This document shows positions 32,941 to 44,535 of a stretch of DNA of 64,000 nucleotides, one piece after another. The stretch's first letter is position 1. Each line of letters begins with the position of its first letter. The notes under the pieces were generated by a model. That model was not told where the DNA came from. It saw nothing but the letters and a program-made list of their open reading frames with translations, and did no database searches. Origin of the DNA: Prorocentrum cordatum (taxonomy: Eukaryota; Sar; Dinophyceae; Prorocentrales; Prorocentraceae); contig CAUYUJ010011525.1 of assembly GCA_963575745.1 (NCBI GenBank), positions 1 to 64,000 on the forward strand. Reading direction: 5' to 3'. The position numbers and the translations under genes are program-made.

Positions 32941-34030
32941 GGTTCTCTGGAGTCGGCGGCGTCCGAGTAATAACAAGAACCCCATCTTAGGAGATGGGGA
33001 ACAATAAACCCAAGATGCATCAGCGATGTTGCAATACACCCTCACGTCCCAAGTCCTCTCGTCCGATGTCCCTACAAGTCTTCCTGGTAGCTTGCCTGGA
33101 CCATTGTAAACCGTTCTGGCGAGTCAGGCGAGCCCCGCTTTGAGAAGGAACTGCCCTGCATCGTTCGAGCGCGTGATCAGGAGTGCAAGCAAAGCATGGC
33201 AATGTTTACAGTTTGGAATCCACTGCACCTCTGTTGCGAGGCAGTTGTATAGGAGGAGGTACAGAGGGCACGATGTTTGCAAAGTTTGGAGGGATTCGCG
33301 AATGTTGTAGGGGTCGGGATTGACATGCCTCGAAGAACTCGCGCCCACCCGAATCGCAATCATGTGGTATACCTGCGGACCGCTGACATTTTGCGTACCG
33401 TCGCTGTTCTCCTCATTGCTCCCATCTCCTTTCTCTATCCCCTGGATGGGGTCGAAGGCGGCCGCTGCTCTGACGGAGGAGCGCTCGAATCCTCCCCCTC
33501 ATTCCTCGCTCCTCCTCTTTGTATCCCTGCTCCACCATCAGTCGTCCCACCCTGTCCTCCCGCCTTGCTCCAAGAAGTGCAAGTGATGGTGCCGCGCGCC
33601 CGCGTTCGCATTGCATTGCCCAGTCGATATCCTGGCACAGCGAACCAGCAAAGTAGAGAGCGTGGCCAATGCAAACGGTCGGGGCGCACTCCAAGCGCGG
33701 GCGGCGCCCAGCGCAGCGGTCTGAACGGCGACGCTTCGAGCTATGCTTGCTCAGACGTCCGGGGCATGTGACACCTGTCATGTTGTCGGACTGGTGTCGG
33801 GCCTTCTTGTGGGGTCCTTCGGGGCCCTCCTGGGACGTTTTGGGGCCGTTTGGGACAGCCTGGCGCCGCGTTCCACGGTGGCCGCCCTTGGCCTGGTATA
33901 TCTGTATTTGCAGTCCGTGGGGGCCGCCCTGGGCGAGGGATGCGCGTGTATTCGCATCCCCCCCCCCCCCAGCTAAGGACATCGACATCGGTTCTGGTTT
34001 GGCAAAGTAAGGGTGCCTTCGAGGTGGCGA
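32941..34030. other. No gene recognised
   Basis: 33800-33900 is a short 10/11-bp quasi-repeat in the opposite orientation (TTTGGGGCCGT). The rest has no sustained coding-like frame. Confidence 0.4.
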
Positions 34031-34039
34031 TCGTATATA

Positions 34040-34245
34040 TTTCCGAAATGCACAGATCAAGGTGTGATCTGTGTACACAGCGCGTGTCTTCAACTGCGCA
34101 ATTGCGCGTGTGAGTCCACCGTTTACACAAATCGTGGTGTCATCTGCGTACACAGATCGTGCTCCCATCTGTGTATTTGGAGTGTGCTTCTCGCGGGTAG
34201 CGGTGGCTGTGCGGTACACAGTTCGTGTGTCCAACTGCGCACGCG
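34040..34245. repeat. Imperfect repeats with small hairpins (TACACAG / CAACTGCGCA)
   Basis: CACAGATCA with TGATCTGTG (5-nt loop) near 34050-34075 and ACACAGAT with ATCTGTGT (9-nt loop) near 34157-34182 form short stems. GTACACAG plus CAACTGCGCA recur at both ends of the block. Confidence 0.6.
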
Positions 34246-35250
34246 CTGCGCGCTATTTGCTGGGGCCGCGCCTGGGTGGGAGTTCCCGCCGATATCCCTG
34301 CTGGTCACGGAAGGGGCCGTGGTTTGGGTGGACAAAGGCGCGGGTGCCTGGGGACGATGCGCGATGGGAGGGAAAAGATGCGAGAAAAAGGGTGGCGACG
34401 GGGCAGGGGGATGAAAGGGGGAGGAGGGGAGGGGAGGAAATGGGCCCAGGAGGAACTGCAGCACCGGTGCACGAGGAAAACGGGGGGGGCACACGGAGGT
34501 GGGATGAACTGCGCATGGCCGTAGGGGAGGGGGGGGGGCGAGGGCGCAGAGGGAAGCATCGGACGGAGGAGGGCGAGGAGGAACGCCGCGCAGTAGCGGA
34601 AGGGGACAGGGGAATGAAGAGACGGAGGAGGGGCATGATGAGGAGGGGGGGGTCAGATGGGCACGAGGAGGATGAGGCGAAGGGGAGGGGGCCTGAGGAG
34701 GAGGATGGGGGATGGTGCATGAGGGTAGGGCGGGCGCGAGCTAACGCTCCTCTGGGCGGTGTTTTGCGCGCCCGTGCAACACCGTAAAACAGAACTGGCG
34801 GCTGCAGAGCATGGATGTCAGGGTCGTCGTGCGCGGCGTGCGTCCAGGCCAAACGCTCGAGTCCACGACGCTCCTCTGCGTCGCGTTGGTGCTGCCCGTC
34901 TTCGCCAGACCGCGCATGCACAGGTAGGCTGAATCTGCGTTTCAACGTTTGCAGCATGGCCGCTTCTATAGTAACAAACCAACGTTGGACTCCAAAGACA
35001 GCTCGGCGACATGTCCAGCGATATCCCCGCTTTGAAAGAGGGCCGGCCCTATCAGTATAGCGGCTGCACGAGTTTGCATCGTTGGACACGAACGCCGGGG
35101 TAGGTTCACGAGAGACCCGCAGAAACCGCCCTCCATCCCCGCCACCATATGATGCAGTGTTATCTCAACTCGAGGTAGTCTCAAACGAGAGCCCCATGTT
35201 GAATAGGCGTTGCTCTCCACCCGTGTAAGTGATGCAGTGTTTTAAGACGA
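34246..35250. other. Purine-rich DNA, no gene recognised
   Basis: 34370-34720 is G/A-rich on the plus strand. The long Arg/Gly frames there reflect composition. Confidence 0.4.
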
Positions 35251-35257
35251 CTAAAAA

Positions 35258-35450
35258 TATTGATTCATACATACATACATACATATTGCATACATACATA
35301 GATACATACACACGTACACACATACACACATACATACATACATGTCGGCATACATACATACATACATACATACATACATACATACATACATACATGTGTA
35401 TGTATGAGTGCGTATGTATGTGTGTATGGGTGGACCGATGGATGAATGGG
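35258..35450. repeat. (CATA)n microsatellite
   Basis: ACATACATAC runs over about 135 bp, then TGTATG- and GGATG-type units. Confidence 0.93.
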
Positions 35451-36240
35451 TGGATGGATGCTGGCGCGGTGCTGGGGCGAGAGCCCCATCTTAAAATTTA
35501 CCGCCGTCCATCCACGTGGCTGTTGCAAGCGATTGGGACGAATGCGCGCGGCGCGGAAGCGGTAGCTTCATTTTGAAAATGACGCGTCGTCGAAATGCCG
35601 CACAATCTTAAGGCGAATGTTCGCTGCGCTTTGGCGACGGGGCCATTTCGGAAACCTATGTTCCACATGTTTGTAATTCCTGCAGCCCTATAAGACGCAT
35701 GCACGCGGCGCGGAAACGAGAAGCGCGAGAGCCCCAGTTTGAAAACCATGTGTGTTGTGTCCGTGTAACTGTTGCGGATACCCAGCTTCAGGATCATACG
35801 TGGGGAGGGTGTCTCAGGCCAAGTTCCCCGCCCGCCCTATTGATACGCATGGGGGCGCGATTGGGAGGAACGATTCGTAAGGAAAGTGGACGGAATATGG
35901 GGGGGAGGACGCAAAATAGGACGGGAACAAGGAGGACAAGAACGAGGGCAGCAGGGGAAGGAGGAGCGGAGGGCATGGAAGAGAAGGCGGCAACGGAGAG
36001 GCGGCGGCGGCGGATCCGCATCGTGCCGACATGCCCACATCGGGAGAGAACCGCGCGGCGGAGTGCCGACAGCGGTCGGGGAACCCCGAGCGCCGGGCAG
36101 CAGGAGGCCTGGCGCGACATAGATGTTAGAGGCCCCCGATCGTGCGGCCCGGCGGGAGGGGGGCGCGCGGCCCGCGGCGGTTGCGGCCGCCCGCGGCACA
36201 ATCGAAATGGCTACGGAAAGAGCGGGGCCTGTCGAACGAA
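35451..36240. other. No gene; imperfect GAGAGCCCCA repeats
   Basis: GCGAGAGCCCCA followed by TTGAAAA or similar recurs near 35190, 35478 and 35727, each followed at some distance by CGTGTAACTG/CGTGGCTGTTGC. No coding frame supported. Confidence 0.4.
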
Positions 36241-36550
<310 letters not shown>

Positions 36551-36750
36551 GCTTAGACAGGCGGCAACCCTGAACGGGCGGACGCTCCTTCATGGGCGTA
36601 CATGTGCCCGCCATTGGAATTGGTGTGGGCCCTGCAAAAAGTGGAGGGGGAAAACGAGGGAGAGTGGGAGGAAGGGGGGGGGGACGAAAGAAGAGGGAAA
36701 ACGCCAGGAGAGAAGGAACGAAGAGGGGGGCGGCTGATTAGAGGCAGAGA

Positions 36751-36789
<39 letters not shown>

Positions 36790-37170
36790 CGACAGATAGA
36801 GGGGTAGAGAAAGAGAGAGAGAGAGAGAGAGCGGGGAAAAAGAGAGAGAGAGAGAGAGAACAAACAAAAAAAAAAGGTGGGAGGAGGCAGGAGAGTGGAG
36901 GGAGAAATGAGGAAGGAGAGGAGGGAGAAGGGATAGGGCAGAGAGGTATAAGGGCATAAGGGTGAGGGAAGAGAGGAGGGAGAGATAAGGGAGGAGAGGA
37001 GGGAGGAAGAAGGAGGGAGAGGGAGGAAGAGCAGGAAAGTAAGAGCGTCAACGTTCGAAGAAGTCCTAGGCGAAAGCGCCGTCCCTGAAGGAAGTCTCGG
37101 GCGGAAGCCCACGACGGGCGGGCGATCCCCTGACGGGCGGGTCGGGCGGGTAGGACATTCAAGGGGCATG
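36551..37170. other. GA-rich low-complexity DNA, no gene
   Basis: GAGAGA runs at 36760-36860 and GGAGGAAGGAG-type DNA to about 37040. Confidence 0.6.
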
Positions 37171-37179
37171 CTTGACTAT

Positions 37180-37850
37180 GGCGAGAGCGCGATTATTAAG
37201 TAAAGTGTGACGGCGTCCTTGGCGCAGCGTGTTTCCTGAGCGTCGAAAGCGCGATTTATGAACAATTTGCATGGAAACCACAGGCGAGAGCGCAGTTCTT
37301 GAATAACATGTGAAATCTGAGCGGGGTCTTGATTACATTGCGAAGAAGTCTTGAGTCAATCGCGAGGAAATCTCAAGCGGGAGCGCCGTTCCTGAGTACA
37401 TTGTGAGGAAGTCTCAGATGGGAGCAGGGGTCCTGATTAAATTGTGAGCAAATCACAGGCGGGAGCACCGATCCAGAGTAGATTGTGAAGAAGTCTCAGG
37501 TTCGGGGGTCCTGAGTAAATTTAAAGGAAGTCTCAGGCGGGAGCCGCTGTCGTTGTAATCCAGTGGGCCAGGGACACAATTTGAGCACCAAGACTTTCCC
37601 TGTCAAAAAACAAGGTGCGAGCGTCGAAAAGCACACTTTGATTGAGAAAAACAGCATGCACCTGTGATGGGGGGATCAACAATAATTATTTTCCGAAATG
37701 AAATTCAACAACGACAACAACAATCATTTTAAGAATGTTTGCCCTTATTTGCTCGAGTCTCCAATAACGCGTATTCCCAAACCCTCGATACCCGCCCTCT
37801 TCGTCTTCGATCTAACCCCTTTGGGGGGGTATACCTTTCTTCCCTGCAGG
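37180..37850. repeat. Composite dispersed repeat, copy A
   Basis: A ~45-50-bp tandem block (GAAGTCTCAGGCGGGAGCGC, then CTGAGTAAATTGTGA) leads into GGTGCGAGCGTCGA, GGGGGGATCAACAATAATTA, a CAA-like run, TTTTAAGAATGTTTGCCC and ACCCTCGATACCCGCCC. The same order recurs at 38240-38790 and around 43140-49740. Confidence 0.8.
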
Positions 37851-37974
37851 CCGGGCCCCGGCAAGCGGCGGGGCGGCCGCGGATTGTCGGCCTGGCCAGC
37901 GGCAGCGTTGATCGGCGGGGCGGCCGCGGACCGTCGACCCGACCCCAAGAGGGACGGACAGGGAACCGACCACG

Positions 37975-38250
37975 ACGATGACGACGACGTCGACGACGGC
38001 GGCGACGACGACGACGACGACGGCGACGACGAGCGAAAGCGAGAGCGAGAGAGAACGACAGCAGGGCCACGAAGGACACGAGGTAGGCCACGAAGGGCGA
38101 CAGCGGGGACACGAAGGGCAGTGGCTGCAACGGGGCCACGAAGGGCAGCGAGGGGGCCACGAATGGCTGCAACGGGGCCACGAAGGGGAGCGAGGGGGCC
38201 ACGAAGGGCTACAACGGGGCCACGAACGGCTGCGAGATCCCGATTCGTAT
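37975..38250. repeat. (GAC)n then a 21-bp tandem array
   Basis: GACGACGAC to 38035, then GGGGCCACGAAGGGCAGCGAG-type 21-bp units from about 38060 to 38235. The 21-bp unit reappears at 42595-42985. Confidence 0.85.
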
Positions 38251-38790
38251 GTAATTTGTGAGAGAGTCCTGAGCGTGAGCGCGACTCCTGGGTGCCTAAG
38301 TTTCGGGAGCGCGGCGCTTGAGTAAATTGCAGGAAATTCCAACGCAAGGGCGCTATTCGTCAGTAAATTGCAAGCAAGTCTCCAGCGAGAGCGCGATTCC
38401 AGAGCGACGGGAGAGCGATTCTTGTTTTCATTGTATGGAAGTTCCAAGCGAGAGCGCGGCTTCTGAATCACATGCGAGGAGGTCTCGGGAGGGAGCGAGG
38501 GTCTGGCTAAATTGTGAGGGCGTCTCAGGCGGGAGCCGTTGTTGCTGGAACCCGGGGGCCAGGGGCACAGCTTGAGCATCAAGATTTTATTTGACAGAAA
38601 ACAGGGTGCGAGCGTCGAGGGGCAAACTTTGATTCGGAAAAGACAGTATGCACCGGCGAGGGGGATCACCAATAATATTTGTTCAGAAGTGGGAGTTCAA
38701 CAACAACAACAACAACAGCAACAACAACAATAAATTTAAGACTCTTCGCGCCTATGTGCTCACGTGCCAATCAATCGGAGGTAAGGGGGT
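38240..38790. repeat. Composite dispersed repeat, copy B
   Basis: Same succession as copy A, ending in a CAACAACAACAGCAAC run, ATTTAAGACTCTTCGCGCC and CACGTGCCAATCAATCGG. Confidence 0.8.
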
Positions 38791-39073
38791 AAGATCGAAG
38801 TGGAACGGAGGGCCCCCCTACCAGGAAATCGGTTTCGGTTTTGTGTTCGTGCGTGCGGCGCGTGCGGGCGAGGCGAAGATGCGTGGGCGGGCAAGAAGAA
38901 AGTCTCCTCCTGCTGAGGCGCGGCCGGACCAAACGATTCCTTTCCAAGGGCCGGTGGCCTGCGGTGTCCCGCCGGTGTCCCGCCTCCGGCTGGGGCGCGG
39001 CCGGACCAAATGATTCCTTTCCGGGGACCGGTGGCCCGCGGTGTCCCGCCGGTCTCCCGTCGGTGTCCCAATG

Positions 39074-39535
39074 GTGATGATGATGATGATGATGATGATG
39101 ATGGTGATGTCGATGATGTTGGTGATGATGTTATTGATGATGGTGATGGTGGTGATGATGATGGTGTCCCGGGGATGATGTTGACGATGTCGATGATGAT
39201 GTTGATGATGTTGGTGATGGTGGTGATGATGATTGTGTCATGATGATGATGTTGACGGTGATGATGTTGTTGATGATGATGGTGGTGGCCCGATGATGAT
39301 GATGATGTTGATGATCCTGATGATGTTGATGCTGATGAGATGGTGACGGGATGATGACGAAGATGATGATGATGGTGTCCCGGTGATGATGATGACGTTG
39401 ATGGTGATGTTGTTGACGATGATGGGGATGATGATGATGGTGTCTGGATGATAGTGATGATGTTGATGATGACGATGACGATGACGGTGTCCCGATGATG
39501 CTGATGTTGATGATGACGACGAGGACGAGGCGATG
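39074..39535. repeat. GATGATG/TGATGTTG microsatellite
   Basis: Imperfect trinucleotide DNA. The frames encode Asp/Met polymers only. Confidence 0.92.
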
Positions 39536-39689
39536 ATGTTGATTCTACAGGCTTACGCCACATCCGCCGACCCCTTCTGTGAGTGTTGCGAGGCCAGGAG
39601 TTTGTGGCCAGCGGCGTCTTGTGTGAGGGTGCGGTGTCGCGCGCGGGTGGTGGCAGATACGCACGGGGTCCAAATGTTTGCGTGATGCC

Positions 39690-40030
39690 AGTGGTCTGGG
39701 GCGTGTTTTGCGAACGCCTTGCGTGCTGTGCACCCGGGTGCAGGGTGTCCTTCTGGGAGGTCGGCCTTTCGACCCGCAACCAAGTGGAGGACCACCGGAA
39801 GACGAAAGGAGCAAGAGTGGTGTGCGGAAGCTGTGATCAGCGAGGCATCACCGCGAAAGATGTGGCAGATGAGTCGAAACGGGTGAAGAGGCTGTCGACG
39901 TTCGCAGCGCGAACTAAACAGTTCGCGCGGCAGCAGCACATTAGCGCCGAGCAAGATAGTGAGCACTTCACGAGGAAGAGCAAGGCTGTCTGCGCGGAGT
40001 GCATTGCAGTTGGCTTTACGGCTCGCAATA
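39690..40030 (+). CDS. Cys-rich, zinc-ribbon-like coding fragment, function unknown
   Basis: One frame reads FCERLACCAPGCRVSFWEVG, then VVCGSCDQRGITAKD, a Lys/Arg/Gln-rich linker of about 45 residues and KAVCAECIAVGFTARN. Repeated Cys-x2-Cys pairs followed by G-[FI]-T-[AP]-[KR] resemble the zinc-binding repeats of dinoflagellate Cys-rich proteins; that likeness is from memory and no family name is claimed. Amino-acid use is natural, whereas the surrounding DNA is repeat. CGGGTGCAG followed by G at ~39740-39750 could be a 3' splice site, and ACAG|GCTTACG...CTTCT|GTGAGT at 39548-39585 could mark a short upstream exon. Downstream the frame runs into 10/11-bp quasi-repeats, so the end is broken or spliced. 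A decayed gene fragment is as likely as a live gene. Confidence 0.42.
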
Positions 40031-40039
40031 CGGAAGCGT

Positions 40040-41330
40040 CTGGGGTCTTTTGGGGGCCTCCTGGGGGCCTTTTTGAGGGCTCCGTGAGGCGTCTTGGCGG
40101 CCTCTTGGGGGCCTGTGGCGGCCTCTTGGGGCACTCTTGGGGCCCCCTGGGGCTCGTTGGGGCGGGCCCCTCTTGGTGCCGTCTTGGAGCCTTCTTGGGC
40201 CGTCTTGGGGACCTCTTGGGCCGTCTTGGGGCCATTTTGGGCCGTCGTGGGGCCGTCTTGGGGGCCTCTTGGGCCGTCTTGGGGCGGTCTTCGGGGCCTC
40301 TTGGGCCGTCTTGGAGCGTCGGAAAGCCCACAAGGCGAATTTGTGAAACAGCATACGTTTTACGAAAGACATGAGCAAATTTCTGCGTTTAGGGACCCTC
40401 TTGGGACGTATCTTGGAGGCCTTTTGGGGGCGTCTCGGGCCATCTGGAGACCATCTCGGGTGTGTTTGATCGCTCTTGGACCGTCTGGGACCATGTTGAG
40501 CTCTCTTGGAAGCACTTGGAGCGTTCCTGGAGCGCTCTTGGGGCCGTCTTCGGGGCTTTCTTGGGCCGTCTTCGGCGCCTCTTGAGCCGTCTTGGGGCCT
40601 CTTGGGCTGTCTTGGGGCCCTCTTGGAGGCTTGTTGGACCGTCTTGGGGCGGACTTGGGGGCTTCTTGCGCCGTCTGGGAGCATCGGAAAGGCCAAAAGG
40701 CGAATTTGTGAAACATGTACGTTTCACGAAGGGAGCGGGTGAATTTTTTGCGTCTAGAGGCCCTTTTGGGACGCATCTTGGATGCCTCTTGGGGGCATCT
40801 TGGGCCGTCTGGAGGCCATCTGCGGTGTCTTTGATCGCTCTTGGACCGTGTGGGACCATATTGAGCTCTCTTGCGAGCCACTTGGAGCGCTCCTGGAACA
40901 CTCTTGGGGCCGTCTTCGGGGCCCTTTTGGGCCGTCTTGGACGCGTCTTGAGCCGTCTTGGGGCCCTCTTGGGCTATCTTTGGGCCCTCTTGCAGGCTTC
41001 TTTGGCCGTCTTGGGGCGGTATTGGGGGCCTCTTGGGCCGTCTGGGAGCATCGGAAAGCCCAGAAGGCGAACTTGTGAAGAATTGTACGTTTTACGAAGG
41101 GAATGGGCCAATTTTTGCGTCTAGGGACCCTCATTGGGACGCATCTTGGAGGCCTCTTGGGGCCTCGTGGGGACCTCTTGGGCCGTCTAGGAGGCCTCTT
41201 AGCCCGTCTTTGGGCCATCTTGGGCGTCTTGGAGCGCTCGTTTGGCGTCTCGGGGCCCTCGGGGCCGTCTTGGAGGCCTCTTGGGGCCTTCTTGGCTCGT
41301 CTTTAGGCCCTCTTGGGTCCGGAAAAGCCT
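40040..41330 (-). repeat. 10/11-bp quasi-repeat in a ~365-bp higher-order tandem (3 copies)
   Basis: Units alternate between CTTGGGCCGT (10 bp) and CTTGGGGCCGT (11 bp). Superimposed are three larger units marked by GCGAATTTGTGAA, ACGTTTTACGAAGG and TTTTTGCGTCTAGGG, starting near 40338, 40700 and 41067. The Gly/Leu/Trp-rich plus-strand frames (GPSWGxLG) arise from the repeat. Confidence 0.85.
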
Positions 41331-41479
41331 CGTGGTGCGCTCGCGCCGGGCCGGGGGGGTGCGCTCGCGCCAGGCCGGGGGGGGGGTCAAATCTCCGGTT
41401 TGGGGTCCCTGGGGGGGGTTATGTGGGGGGAACTATCTCACACGCCTAGAGACCCACAAGGGGTCGGCGGATTTGGTTG

Positions 41480-42175
41480 ATGGTGGCCCGATGATGATGG
41501 TGATGCGGATGTTGATGATGATGGCGTCCGGATGATGATGATGGTGGTGATGTTGGTGGTCACGATGACGATGGCGTCCCAATGATGGTGATGATGTTGT
41601 TGATGATGAGGATGTTGTTGATGATGATGGTGTCCCGATGATGTTGATGATGATGGTGGTGCTGATGTTGCTTATGCTGGTGATGGTGAGATGATGATGA
41701 TGGTGGTATTCCGATGATAATGGTGATAATGGTGTCCCGATGTTGATGTTGATGATGATGATGGTGGCGATGACGGTGTCCCGATGATGATGACGATTGT
41801 GATGGTGATGATGTTGATGCTGATGGTGGTAAGGTGATGGTGGTGGTGATGGTGTCCCGATGATGATGATGATGATGATGTTGATGACGTTGATGACGAT
41901 GATGTTGATAATGATGATGACGTTGATGGTGAGATCGATTGTGATATCGCTGGAGAGACCGATAGTGATACTGAATGTGAGATCGATTGTAAGATCGATA
42001 GTGAGACCGATACTGATATCGATTGTGAGATCGATAGTCAGATCGATTGTGAGATCGATCGAATGAAATAGATCGAGTGATATCGATTGTGAAATCGTCG
42101 GGTTGGATCGATCGAGCGAGACCGATAGTGAGATCGATAGTGATATCGGTAGTGAGACCGATCAAGTGAGACGTT
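41480..42175. repeat. GATGATG microsatellite and GATCGATAGTGA array
   Basis: GATGATGGTG DNA to about 41930, then degenerate GAGATCGATAGTGA units of 10-20 bp to about 42170. Confidence 0.88.
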
Positions 42176-42214
42176 GGTTCCTCCCCCCCCCGAGCCTCCT
42201 TATCACCCGAACGG

Positions 42215-42305
42215 TGGTCGTATAGGTACATTTCCCAAACCCTCGGTACCCGCCCTCGTCGTCTTCGATCGTACCCCTTTGGGGGCATATTTTCCTTACC
42301 TGCCA
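42215..42305. repeat. 3' fragment of the composite dispersed repeat
   Basis: CCCAAACCCTCGGTACCCGC, then TCGTCTTCGATCGTACCCCT, matches 36.47 and 37.77 kb. Confidence 0.75.
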
Positions 42306-42594
42306 CGCGTATTTGATGCAGCCCCCTAAACAAGGGAAGAAAGGACGGGTGAAAGGGGGATGTGAGAAGAATTGAGCACGAGACTAATTAGCAGGAGAGA
42401 GGCAAGGAACAGAAAACAAGTGGTATAACCAAGCGGGCAGATTGGGTGGGCAGACCCATAGCGGGCAGGTCGGGAAGGCGGGCCCAAGCGACGAGGTCGA
42501 GCAGGCGGGTTGCTGAAGCGTGGGTCCTGCATGGATCGCGAGGAAATCTCGAGCGATAACACGATTCCAAAGTAAATCGTGAGAAAAACCAGCG

Positions 42595-42985
42595 TGGGCC
42601 ACGAAGGGCATAACATCCGAGGCCACAGAGGGCAGCGACGGGGCCGCTGAGGGCAGCAACGGGGCCACGAAGGGCAGTGAGGGGGCCACGAGTGGCGACA
42701 GCGGGGCCACGAAGGGCATGCATATGTGGCCACCGCGGGCGCGAACGAGCGGGGGCCACGAAAGGCATACATATATGGGGCCACGAAGGGCGACGAGGGG
42801 GCCACGAAAGGGAGCGAGGGGGTCACGAGGGCGACAGCGGGGCTACGAAGGGCATGCGTATGGGGCCACCACGGGCGCGAACGAGCGGGGCCACGAAGGG
42901 CATATAATGCGGGGCCACAAAAAGCAGCGACGGGGCCACTGAGGGCAGCAACGGGGCCACGAAGGGCAGCGAGCGAAGGCGACCG
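42595..42985. repeat. 21-bp tandem array (GGGGCCACGAAGGGCAGCGAG type)
   Basis: About 16 imperfect units, the same unit as at 38060-38235. Some copies are interrupted by CATATGTGGCC or CATACATATATGG. Confidence 0.85.
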
Positions 42986-43139
42986 CGGAACCAGTACCGG
43001 CAGCGAGGGGCATCGAAAGCGGGCGAAGGGCAGCGAGCGGCGACAGCAGTCATTAACGGGTTGGTCGGGCGGGCAGGCCCCGACGGGCGTGTCGAGCGGG
43101 CGGGTCGTTGACGCGTGAGTCCTGCTTGAACCACGAGGC

Positions 43140-43486
43140 AATATGTAGCGGGGGCGCGATTCCTGAATGTCGAGGACCGGCATCTGGATAGATTGTGAGG
43201 AAATTTCAAACGAAGCAGTTCGGTGGCAATTTGCGAGTAAGTCCCAAGCGAGAGCGCGATTCTATAATACGATTCTATAGTACATTGTCAGGAAGTTTCA
43301 GGCTGGAGCCGCGGTTCGGCGGTAAATTGCTAGAAAGTCCAAAGCGAGAGCGCGATTCTTCAATACAGTGTGAGGAAGATTCAGGCGGGAACCATTGTTG
43401 TTGTAGTCCTGAAGAGCAACAACGCAGTTTGTTCCGAACTCAAGTGGGAGGAAGTCTCAAGCGGGAGCGCCGTTCTTGAGTAATGT
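43140..43486. repeat. ~45-bp tandem block (5' half of a composite repeat, split by the LTR element)
   Basis: Repeats of ATTGTGAGGAAGTTTCAGGC, then GGAGCGCGATTC. The block stops at the left LTR, and matching sequence resumes after the right LTR at 49442. Confidence 0.8.
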
Positions 43487-43598
43487 TGTTCGGGATCTCG
43501 AGTGATTCGGGCGCCATCAATCCGTAGCATACCCGCAGGCCCTTTTGCTCGAGAGCCCCAAGATACGTTTTCTCCACGCATCCGCGTAACTTCCGCCA
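43487..43598 (+). repeat. 5' LTR
   Basis: Begins TGTTCGGGATCTCGAG and ends CTTCCGCCA (TG...CA). It matches 49336-49441 through GGGCGCCAT, CGTAGCATACCCGCAGGCC, AAGATACG and CGCATCCGCG. Confidence 0.88.
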
Positions 43599-43610
43599 TG
43601 GTAGCGGAGC
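43599..43610 (+). promoter_or_regulatory. Primer-binding site (initiator tRNA-Met type)
   Basis: TGGTAGCGGAGC follows the LTR directly and resembles the classical Copia site TGGTATCAGAGC, which pairs with the 3' end of initiator tRNA-Met. Confidence 0.7.
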
Positions 43611-43671
43611 GTGGTTCTGCGGTGAACTGCGCAGATCAGATCCACGGGAATATTGAGGACGCGCGCTGCCC

Positions 43672-44535
43672 ATGACAGCGGCGCCCAGAGAGCAGCTGGT
43701 GGATTGCAGAGGCGACATCGAGCTGCCTGAGTTCAGTGGCAGAGATGAGCTCTGGCCCAGCTGGCCCATCAAAGCCCACGCGTTCTTCGCGCCGATGGGC
43801 TGGGACGACCTCATCGACAACGTTGAGGCCCAGCCAACGCTCGCGGTGGACAACGTCAGCATGGGCGAGCGCGCGGTAGCGACGTGCAAGCCGCCGCATG
43901 GCATGCTGATCACCAAGACCCAGCGCAAGGCGCTGGCGATGGTTACGCTCGCATGCAGGCACGAGGGTTTCGTTGCCTGGCGGGCGATCAAGAACGAGTA
44001 CGAGCCTGGGGTGGGCAACAGGTTCGCGACCATGCTCAGCGGCCTGCTCAACCCGAGGTGGGACGACCAGAAGCCGTTCGCTGACCAGCTCGTTGACTGG
44101 GACAACGACGCGGCGAGGGTCGTCATGCAGGCGGGGAAGGACTTCGGAGATGAGTTACGCATCGCCACGCTGCTCGCCCATAGCCCCGAGCCGTGCAAGA
44201 CCGTGCTGCGCAGCGCTTCGACGGCTGCCAAGGTCTCGCATATGGCGCTGAGGACCCACCTGAGAGAGTGGATGGCGTCGGGACAGGTATTCGCCGCTAG
44301 CGGCGCGGTAGATCAAGGCGCGGCGCCGCTGGAGATCGGTGCGATCTCGGGCCATGCCCTGCCGCAACAGCCTTGGCCCAAGCGCAAGGGCGACAAGTCG
44401 GGAGGCGGCAAGGGCGACAAGGTGAGCGGCAACGGCGACAAGGGCGGAAAAGGCAGCAATAAGGGAATCAAGAATGACAAGCTCCCGGGCAGCTACCCCT
44501 CCAAGTTCGAGGGAACTTGCAACTGGCGCCAATAG
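43672..44535 (+). pseudogene. Copia Gag (287 residues, cut by an in-frame TAG in the zinc knuckle)
   Basis: Starts MTAAPREQLVD. A helical capsid-like region (WDNDAARVVMQAGKDF, then ELRIATLLAHSPEPCK) leads to a Lys/Gly-rich nucleocapsid tail. The zinc knuckle reads CNWRQ, a TAG, then QGHKEKDC. Spacing fits C-x2-C-x4-H-x4-C with the second Cys changed to Arg and one position turned into the stop. The same frame continues after it. Confidence 0.75.
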
